Shown here piece by piece: positions 58,099 through 64,000 of a stretch of DNA of 64,000 nt. Numbering within the stretch: the stretch's first letter is position 1; each line of letters starts with the position of its first letter. Position numbers and translations under genes: made by a program. Source of the DNA: UBA10649 sp037130755 (GTDB taxonomy: Bacteria > Actinomycetota > Actinomycetes > S36-B12). The notes under the pieces were generated by a model. The model was not told the origin of the DNA and did no database searches. It worked only from the letters and a program-made list of their open reading frames with translations. The stretch lies in the NCBI GenBank assembly GCA_037130755.1, contig JBAXSI010000016.1:1-64000 (forward strand), written 5' to 3'.

Positions 58099-59229
58099 TC
58101 AGTCCTCCCATCCGGGGTATTCGGCCAGTTGCTGCCTGATGTGATCGAAGCGTCCCACCAGCGAGACAGCGGCAAGGGTCCCTTCGCCGCGCCTGTCGAC
58201 GATGGTGTCGGTCATGGTCCGCATCGTCTCGCCGAGGTCCAGCACCAGGGCGTCGGCAAGGCTCCGATCAGTGCCATGCACCGGCTCCCCCAATGGTCCG
58301 AGCACGACGGACATCAACTCGAGTTCGCCGTCCACGAGCGACCGGAGTTCGGCAACCGAGAGCATCGCTGTCTGGTCCTCGCGGTCGTACATTCGGGACG
58401 CGGCACCGACGATGCCCCGCACCTGGATGCCGATGCCCGTCAGTCGTCGCAGCCTGGCGGCCTGCCCGTCGAACTGCTCGTCGACTCCCTTGGCACGCAT
58501 GTTCCAGTGGGCGCTCTCCACTAGGCGGATCAGTTCGGCCCTCGCCTTGTCCGCGAGTGCTCGCAGTCCCCTGCTCTCCGCGACGTACCCGTGGCGCACG
58601 CCCTCGTCGAGCGGAGTCGCATGGGTGCCCGACTCGTCGGCCACCAGTCGCAGGAGGTGAGCGATCCCGTCGCGGTAGTTCGCCAGCGCGGTCTCGAACG
58701 GCTCCACCTTCGGCCGCGGCGGGTAGACGAACACGGCGAGCAGCCCGACGACCCCGCCGATGACGACATCCACCACGCGCCACAGATCCGCAGTCAGGGA
58801 GCCCGGCCCGAGCGCAAGTACGAAGATCACGGCGACCGGGATCTGCATCTGCCCGCCGATCGACCACGGCAGGGCACGGGCGACGAGCAGCGCGACGAAG
58901 ACGCCGATCGTGAAGGACCACCAGTTCAGTCCGGCGAGGTTGACCCACACCGAGGCCACGAGTACACCGATGCCCGTCCCGAGGATGCGCTGGATCGACA
59001 TGCCCAACGTCGTCCATGGACTCGCCTGCACGACGAGGAGGGTGGTGATCGGAGCAAAGATCCCCAGCGTGCTCTTGGACAGGAACAAGGCGATGCCGAA
59101 GGACACCGTGACGGCGAGCGAGACGCGCACCACGTGCCGGACCGAGCCCAGGCCCAGTGGCCGCTGGCGCAGGACATCACCCAGTTCGAGGTCCGGCAGC
59201 AGATCGTCTGAATCCTGCGCCCGGTTCAC
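58099..59229 (-). CDS. FUSC/aromatic acid exporter-family membrane protein
   Basis: 376 residues with about six membrane segments in the first half (VRVSLAVTVSFGIALFL..., then a GTGIGVLVAS segment) and a C-terminal helical cytoplasmic domain rich in Arg, the layout of DUF939/FUSC proteins linked to aromatic acid or small-molecule export. GTG at 59229 has TAGCCT at six bases. Divergent from aroA. Confidence 0.8.
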   Translation of the reverse strand: MNRAQDSDDLLPDLELGDVLRQRPLGLGSVRHVVRVSLAVTVSFGIALFLSKSTLGIFAPITTLLVVQASPWTTLGMSIQRILGTGIGVLVASVWVNLAGLNWWSFTIGVFVALLVARALPWSIGGQMQIPVAVIFVLALGPGSLTADLWRVVDVVIGGVVGLLAVFVYPPRPKVEPFETALANYRDGIAHLLRLVADESGTHATPLDEGVRHGYVAESRGLRALADKARAELIRLVESAHWNMRAKGVDEQFDGQAARLRRLTGIGIQVRGIVGAASRMYDREDQTAMLSVAELRSLVDGELELMSVVLGPLGEPVHGTDRSLADALVLDLGETMRTMTDTIVDRRGEGTLAAVSLVGRFDHIRQQLAEYPGWED

Positions 59230-59235
59230 CGTCTC

Positions 59236-59241
59236 AGGCTA
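59236..59241 (-). promoter_or_regulatory. -10 element, leaderless promoter of the FUSC operon
   Basis: TAGCCT-GAGACG-GTG. Confidence 0.55.
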
Positions 59242-59268
59242 GCCGCGCAGCCGGTTCCCGCAGGGCGA

Positions 59269-59274
59269 TAGCCT
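59269..59274 (+). promoter_or_regulatory. -10 element, leaderless promoter of aroA
   Basis: TAGCCT, then seven bases to ATG at 59282 (GTG at 59279 is only four away), supporting the ATG. It faces the FUSC -10 across 27 bases. Confidence 0.5.
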
Positions 59275-59281
59275 TGCGGTG

Positions 59282-60601
59282 ATGACGACTAACGAAGCAG
59301 AGGCGAAGCGCGATCTGTGGCCGGCACCCAAGGCGGACGGGCCACTCGCCGCATCCGTCCGCGTTCCCGGCTCCAAGTCAGCCAGCAACCGTGCGTTGGT
59401 CCTCGCGGCGCTGTCCGACGGCCCGAGTTCGATCCGTGGGCTGCTCGACGCCCGCGACACCCAGCTGATGATGACCGCCCTCAAGTCACTGGGCGTCGAG
59501 GTCAAGGTCCTCAGGCGGCATCCAGTCGGCAACCTCGACGTGCGCGTGACGCCGCACTTCATGCGTGGCCCGGCCAGCATCGACGTGGGACTCGCCGGCA
59601 CCGTGATGCGGTTTCTGCCACCACTGGCGGCGCTGGCGCACGGCGAGATCTCCTTTGAGGGCGATGCCGAGGCCAGGAAGCGTCCGATGGCAACCATCAT
59701 CGAGTCGCTCAAGGAGCTCGGGGCCAAGGTCCAGGACCGCGGCACCGGCCGCCTGCCCTTCATGATCGACGCGACCGGCGAGCTCCTCGGCGGCGAGGTC
59801 ACCGTCGACGCGTCCCGCTCCAGTCAGTTCATCTCCGGGCTGCTGCTCAGTGCCGCGCGGTTCGACACCGGCGTGACCATCCACCACGTGGGCGACCCGA
59901 TTCCGAGCATGCCGCACATCCAGATGACGATCGACATGCTCGCCGAGCACGGCGTCGTCGTCCGGCGGGAGCGGGAGTCCGTCTGGCACGTCGATCCGCA
60001 CGACATCCACGCCTTCGATCGCGCGATCGAGCCGGACCTGTCGAACGCCGGGCCGTTCGTGGCCGCCGCGCTCGTGTGCGGTGGCTCGGTCACGATCCCG
60101 GGCTGGCCCACGAAGACCACGCAGGCCGGTGACCTGCTCCGCGAACTGCTCACGGCGATGGGTGGAACGGTCGCTCAGGACGACGCCGGTCTCACGGTCA
60201 CGGGCAGCGGTTCGATCGCCGGCATCGAGGTCGATCTCCACGATGCCGGCGAACTGGCCCCGACCATCGCAGCCCTCGCGGTACTCGCCGACTCCCCCTC
60301 GCGGATCAGTGGCATCGGACACCTCCGCGGTCATGAGACCGACCGGCTGGCGGCTTTGCGCACCGAGTTCAACAATCTGGGCGGCGATGTGACCGAGACC
60401 GACGATGGCCTGCTCATCAATCCCGTGCCGCTGCACGGTGGCGAGTTCCTCACGTACGAGGATCATCGGCTGGCCACGTCAGCTGCCCTCGTCGGGCTGC
60501 GCGTTGGCGGCATCCTTGTCGAGAATGTCGACACCACGTCCAAGACCCTCCCCGACTTCCCCCAGCGCTGGACCGCCATGCTGGCCGGGTCCGGCTCCTA
60601 G
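59282..60601 (+). CDS. aroA: 3-phosphoshikimate 1-carboxyvinyltransferase (EPSP synthase)
   Basis: 439-residue shikimate-pathway enzyme that joins phosphoenolpyruvate to shikimate-3-phosphate. Landmarks: GSKSASNRAL, the LAGTVMRFLPPLA loop (active site), DASRSSQFISG, GHETDRLAAL and the C-terminal EDHRLATSAAL. ATG at 59282 fits the promoter spacing; GTG at 59279 is the alternative. Followed by rsgA after 11 bases. Order matches Rv3227-Rv3228. Confidence 0.97.
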   Translation: MTTNEAEAKRDLWPAPKADGPLAASVRVPGSKSASNRALVLAALSDGPSSIRGLLDARDTQLMMTALKSLGVEVKVLRRHPVGNLDVRVTPHFMRGPASIDVGLAGTVMRFLPPLAALAHGEISFEGDAEARKRPMATIIESLKELGAKVQDRGTGRLPFMIDATGELLGGEVTVDASRSSQFISGLLLSAARFDTGVTIHHVGDPIPSMPHIQMTIDMLAEHGVVVRRERESVWHVDPHDIHAFDRAIEPDLSNAGPFVAAALVCGGSVTIPGWPTKTTQAGDLLRELLTAMGGTVAQDDAGLTVTGSGSIAGIEVDLHDAGELAPTIAALAVLADSPSRISGIGHLRGHETDRLAALRTEFNNLGGDVTETDDGLLINPVPLHGGEFLTYEDHRLATSAALVGLRVGGILVENVDTTSKTLPDFPQRWTAMLAGSGS

Positions 60602-60612
60602 GTCGTCACCGC

Positions 60613-61605
60613 GTGGCGCGCAAGCATCACCTCCTCGACGAAGACGACGTTCGTGTGCGCCCTGGCCGAAGCAAGTCCCGGCCCCGCTCGAAGGACCGCC
60701 CGGACCATGCCGAGGCCGTCCCAGGAACGATCATCACCGTCGACCGAGGGCGCTTCACGGTCGTGCTGGACGACGGGACGCCGGCGTACGCGGTCAAGGC
60801 ACGCGAGCTCGGCCGGAAGGGCCTGGTCGTAGGCGACCGAGTCGACGTCATCGGTGACATGTCCGGCGACACCGACACCCAGGGCCGGATCGTTCGGCGC
60901 CAGGAACGCGTATCGACCCTTCGACGCACAGCCGACGACACCGATCCCGTCGAGCGGGTCATCGTGGCCAACGCCACGCAGCTCGCGGTCGTCACCGCGA
61001 CGGTGGACCCCGAGCCCCGCACCGGTCTCATCGACCGAGCACTGGTCGCCGCCTACGACGCTGGCATCGAACCACTGCTCGTGATCACCAAGACCGACCT
61101 CGCCGCACCGACGTCGCTGCTGGCCTTGTACGGGCCTCTCGACGTTCCCATCCACCTCATCGCGGGCCGGCGCGTGCCCGACGACCTCATCTCCGCCCTC
61201 CGCGACGAGGCCACCGTGCTCGTTGGCCATTCGGGAGTGGGCAAGTCGACTCTCGTCAACAACCTCGTACCGTCGGCAGATCGGTCGACGGGCCACGTGA
61301 ATGCCACCACGGGCAAGGGCCGACACACCTCGACGAGCGTCATGGCACTGCCGATGCCCGACGGCGGATGGATCATCGACACGCCTGGCATCCGGTCGTT
61401 CGGCCTGGCACACGTGGACCTCGACCGGGTCATCGCCGCCTTCCCCGACCTGGCGGAGCTCACGGCTGAGTGTCCACGGGGGTGCTCACACGACGAGCCC
61501 GAGTGCGCCCTGGACACCGCAACCGATGCAGGGATGCAGGCGCGGATCGAGTCGCTGCGCCGGATGATCCGCAGCCGCACCGTCGACGACGAGCAGGCCT
61601 TCTAG
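60613..61605 (+). CDS. rsgA: Ribosome small-subunit GTPase RsgA
   Basis: 330-residue circularly permuted GTPase that helps mature the 30S subunit. OB-fold at the N-terminus (about 36-100), then G4 TKTDL before G1 GHSGVGKSTLVN and G3 DTPGIRSF. The C-terminal zinc knuckle is CPRGCSHDEPEC with partner His. GTG at 60613 has no ribosome site and probably rides on the aroA transcript. It overlaps the convergent DUF2231 gene by four bases. Confidence 0.95.
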   Translation: MARKHHLLDEDDVRVRPGRSKSRPRSKDRPDHAEAVPGTIITVDRGRFTVVLDDGTPAYAVKARELGRKGLVVGDRVDVIGDMSGDTDTQGRIVRRQERVSTLRRTADDTDPVERVIVANATQLAVVTATVDPEPRTGLIDRALVAAYDAGIEPLLVITKTDLAAPTSLLALYGPLDVPIHLIAGRRVPDDLISALRDEATVLVGHSGVGKSTLVNNLVPSADRSTGHVNATTGKGRHTSTSVMALPMPDGGWIIDTPGIRSFGLAHVDLDRVIAAFPDLAELTAECPRGCSHDEPECALDTATDAGMQARIESLRRMIRSRTVDDEQAF

Positions 61606-62072
61606 CCGCCTGGCAGCAACTGGTTCCACACAGCCTCGGAGCCGGTGTGGCCAACGCGCACCGTCCAGAACGTCGCGAACAGCGCGGCGACGATCAGGGC
61701 GACGCCAAGGAGCTTCAGCCACAGCGGACGCGGCCTGTTCAAGGGGATGCCGCGGTCGACGAGCCAGAACGCCAGGATCAGCAGGAACAGCACCCCCGCG
61801 ATCACCGGCATCCACTTGCCGAGCTGCATGTGCGTCGGCGGGCCGCCGCCAATGCGAGCCGAGAGCTTCTCGCCGGACTCCTTTGCCACGAGGGCGCTGC
61901 CGGCGGCCACCGCCGCCACGAAGACGACGAGCGGGGCGAACCGCCGCGAGAAGGACCGCCACACGGCCATGAGGATGCCGCCGACCGCTGCCAGCGGCAC
62001 CAGGACCACCACTGCGTGCACGACGAGCGCGTGGACGGGAAGACCGGAGAATGTGTCGAGGAGCGAGCCCAT
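61602..62072 (-). CDS. DUF2231 membrane protein
   Basis: 156 residues, four hydrophobic segments, with the family start GLPVHALVVHAVVVLVPLAA (two His in the first segment may bind heme or metal). Function is unknown; relatives occur with redox systems. ATG at 62072 has TAAGGT six bases upstream; divergent from hisN. Confidence 0.85.
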   Translation of the reverse strand: MGSLLDTFSGLPVHALVVHAVVVLVPLAAVGGILMAVWRSFSRRFAPLVVFVAAVAAGSALVAKESGEKLSARIGGGPPTHMQLGKWMPVIAGVLFLLILAFWLVDRGIPLNRPRPLWLKLLGVALIVAALFATFWTVRVGHTGSEAVWNQLLPGG

Positions 62073-62078
62073 GCGTAC

Positions 62079-62084
62079 ACCTTA
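62079..62084 (-). promoter_or_regulatory. -10 element, leaderless promoter of the DUF2231 gene
   Basis: TAAGGT-GTACGC-ATG. Confidence 0.55.
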
Positions 62085-62129
62085 GGGATGAGGGAGTCGA
62101 TCGCACAGGCCCGCACTTGAGGGGCGCGA

Positions 62130-62135
62130 TAGGTT
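62130..62135 (+). promoter_or_regulatory. -10 element, leaderless promoter of hisN
   Basis: TAGGTT-GCGATC-GTG. Confidence 0.55.
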
Positions 62136-62141
62136 GCGATC

Positions 62142-62945
62142 GTGACTGGCACAACGGCCGCCTCCCGCGCGGCGGATCTGGACTTCGCCCTATCCCTGGC
62201 CGATCTCGCGGACCGGCTCTCGCTGCAGCACTTCCGGGCCGACGACCTGATCATTGAGACCAAGCCCGACCTGACGCCGGTCACGGAGGCCGACCGAGCG
62301 GTCGAGCGAGCGCTGCGTGAGCAACTGGCGGCTCATCGCCCCGAGGACTCGATCCTCGGTGAGGAGTACGGCGCTCAGGGCGATTCGTCGCGACGATGGA
62401 TCCTCGACCCGATCGACGGGACGAAGAACTACGTTCGCGGAGTCCCCGTCTGGGCCTGTCTCATCGCCCTCGTCGAGGACGACGAGGTCACGGTGGGGGT
62501 GGTGTCCGCACCGGCACTGTCGCGTCGATGGTGGGCCGCCAAGGGCAGCGGAGCATTCGTCTCGGACCCCACGTCACCCGAGCCCCGACGCATCCATGTC
62601 AGCCGCGTCGCACGTCTCGCGGATGCGTCATTCTCATACTCAGACGATGTCGGTTGGGCGGAGCGCGGCGCGTCCCGCGCCCTGGACCGACTGCTGCACA
62701 GCACCTGGCGGCATCGCGCCTACGGCGACTTCTGGTCGCACATGATGGTGGCTGAGGGGCTCGTCGACGTCGCCGGCGAACCTGAGCTCGAGAGCTACGA
62801 CATGGCGGCCCTCATCCCGATCGTGGAGGAGGCAGGCGGTCGCATGACAGCGTTCGACGGTCGCCATCCGCTGGAGGGGCGTTCAGCGCTGTCGTCCAAT
62901 GGCGTCCTGCACGACGAAGTGCTTGCGCTCATGGACCCGGCCTGA
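62142..62945 (+). CDS. hisN: Histidinol-phosphatase, inositol monophosphatase family
   Basis: 267 residues. Metal motifs GEEYG, DPIDGTKNYVRG and the C-terminal ESYDMAALIPIVEEAGG. Actinobacteria use this family for the histidine-pathway phosphatase; a broader inositol-phosphatase role cannot be excluded. GTG at 62142. Confidence 0.9.
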   Translation: MTGTTAASRAADLDFALSLADLADRLSLQHFRADDLIIETKPDLTPVTEADRAVERALREQLAAHRPEDSILGEEYGAQGDSSRRWILDPIDGTKNYVRGVPVWACLIALVEDDEVTVGVVSAPALSRRWWAAKGSGAFVSDPTSPEPRRIHVSRVARLADASFSYSDDVGWAERGASRALDRLLHSTWRHRAYGDFWSHMMVAEGLVDVAGEPELESYDMAALIPIVEEAGGRMTAFDGRHPLEGRSALSSNGVLHDEVLALMDPA

Positions 62946-63031
62946 CGCGAAGGTAAGCATCAGCCAAGAGTCATCGCCGTTCTCGTGACTTTCCTCCGGC
63001 CAACCGGCACGATGGGGTCGGGAGGTCTGCT

Positions 63032-63463
63032 ATGCAACTGTCCACGATCATCGCCGCAAAGGGCGCGACCGTTCGAACCATCCAGCCCGACGCGCTGGTC
63101 TCCGAACTGGTGGCCCTGCTCGCCGAGCACAAGATCGGTGCACTGATCGTCTCCAGCGACGGTGGCTCGATCAGCGGCATCGTCTCCGAGCGCGACGTCG
63201 TGCACGCCATCGCCCGCAGCGTCGACTCGCTGCAGCAGCCCGTCTCGTCCATCATGACGACAACGGTCTTCTGCGCCCCACCGGACGCCCACATCGACGA
63301 CCTCATGCAGCTCATGACGGAGAAGCGCGTGCGGCACATCCCCGTGACGGACCCCGACGGCATGCTCATGGGCATCGTCAGCATCGGTGACGTCGTCAAG
63401 ACGCGACTCGGCGAACTCGAGGGCGAGCGGCAGGCACTGCTCGAGTACATCACCAAGGGCTAG
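63032..63463 (+). CDS. CBS-domain protein
   Basis: 143 residues, two CBS repeats (about 1-65 and 75-130; second with VRHIPVTDPDGMLMGIVSIGDVVK). Such small paired-CBS proteins bind adenine nucleotides or act as regulators; no partner is obvious here. The ribosome site GGGAGG lies before ATG. It overlaps the P450 end by four bases. Confidence 0.88.
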   Translation: MQLSTIIAAKGATVRTIQPDALVSELVALLAEHKIGALIVSSDGGSISGIVSERDVVHAIARSVDSLQQPVSSIMTTTVFCAPPDAHIDDLMQLMTEKRVRHIPVTDPDGMLMGIVSIGDVVKTRLGELEGERQALLEYITKG

Positions 63464-64000
63464 CGCCGACGTACTCTCAGCGGCATTCCGTGTCGCGGCC
63501 TTATCGTCACGAGTGGCTCGCCTTCCGGAAGATCCATGCCCGAGGGGAACTCAACGCTGTAGCGGCCCGCGAGGGTGGCCAGCACGAGGGTCGACTCGAC
63601 ATAGGCGAAATCGCGGCCGATGCACTGGCGAAGTCCCGCACCGAACGGAATGAAGTTCACCCGATCCGCCGTCCCATCAAGGAACCGCTGGGGCTGGAAT
63701 CGGTTCGGCTCGGGCCAGACGGACGGGTGGCGATGCAGCAGCCACGGGCTCAGGATGATGAGCGCGCCGCCCGGCACGTCGTGCTCGCCCAGGACGTCTG
63801 GCGCAAGTGACTTCCGGGTGATGAGCCACGCCGGCGGGTAGAGGCGCAGCGTCTCGTCGATCACGGCCCGCGCGACCGGCAGGCGTGAGTAGTCGGCGAA
63901 CGTGGGCGCTTGCCCGGCCAGCACGGCATCGGACTCAGCCTGCAGTTGCGACTGCACCTCAGGGTGCTGCGCGAGCAGGCCCCATGCCCAGGCGAGCGCA
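63460..64000 (-). CDS. Cytochrome P450, C-terminal part (runs off the window)
   Basis: 180 visible residues. The K-helix ETLRLYPP (ExxR), the PERF-like region NRFQPQRF and the heme loop FGAGLRQCIGRDFA (Cys ligand) are all present, so the enzyme is probably active. The frame is open to 64000, so the N-terminus and start are outside. Substrate unknown. Confidence 0.95.
   Translation of the reverse strand, partial: ALAWAWGLLAQHPEVQSQLQAESDAVLAGQAPTFADYSRLPVARAVIDETLRLYPPAWLITRKSLAPDVLGEHDVPGGALIILSPWLLHRHPSVWPEPNRFQPQRFLDGTADRVNFIPFGAGLRQCIGRDFAYVESTLVLATLAGRYSVEFPSGMDLPEGEPLVTIRPRHGMPLRVRRR

Overview
The window is high-GC actinobacterial (Actinomycetia-type) chromosome. Signs of this are WhiB1, the PdtaS sensor kinase, a SigR/RsrA-type redox switch, mycobacterial-style Kgd with a DUF6104 protein behind it, nickel superoxide dismutase with its SodX protease, PAC2 and GTG-rich gene starts. 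No rRNA, prophage, insertion sequence or CRISPR array was seen. The genus cannot be fixed from the sequence alone.

Layout. 0-11 kb: a Pro/Thr-rich membrane protein, a lipoprotein glycoside hydrolase, argS, two cold-shock genes with matching leader hairpins, a YihY-type membrane protein, tRNA-Arg(CCG), a queuosine-precursor transporter facing tgt, a lipoprotein, an MFS exporter and an alpha/beta hydrolase. 11.3-11.7 kb: a gene-free stretch that looks like a structured RNA ending in a perfect terminator. 11.8-16.3 kb: oleA, fused oleBC and oleD, a complete set for long-chain olefin synthesis by head-to-head fatty acyl condensation. 16.4-33 kb: a secreted tripeptidyl-aminopeptidase-like protein, PAC2, a dynamin-like GTPase, a lytic transglycosylase, an Abhydrolase_9 membrane protein, a thioesterase, sbcC/sbcD, an L,D-transpeptidase, a sugar porter and an ABC pair. 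33-46 kb: kgd, an MDR oxidoreductase, sodX/sodN, a diguanylate cyclase, an anti-sigma/sigma pair, a lipid kinase, whiB1 and pdtaS.

46.0-55.5 kb is the most interesting block: potA-potB-potC-potD (polyamine-type ABC importer), an amidohydrolase-3 enzyme, fused ureAB and ureC all read leftward in near-continuous overlap, with a divergent TetR gene and a palindromic operator between them. No urease accessory gene (ureD/E/F/G) is in the window, and UreC keeps its nickel ligands but has changes near the urea pocket. The block sits inside a gene order otherwise shared with M. tuberculosis (whiB1-pdtaS / biotinyl protein-rsrA-sigR / SRAP-aroA-rsgA), so it looks like an inserted catabolic module for an imported cationic or amidic nitrogen compound. 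55.5-64 kb resumes the conserved block: biotinyl protein, rsrA, sigR with a perfect autoregulatory promoter, hydrolase, SRAP, FUSC-type transporter, aroA, rsgA, DUF2231, hisN, a CBS protein and the end of a P450.

Across the window, about twenty genes show a -10 hexamer of the form (T/C)ANNNT exactly 5-8 (mostly 6) bases before the start codon, so transcription should begin at or next to the start codon. Leaderless expression appears common here. I used this pattern to choose several starts.
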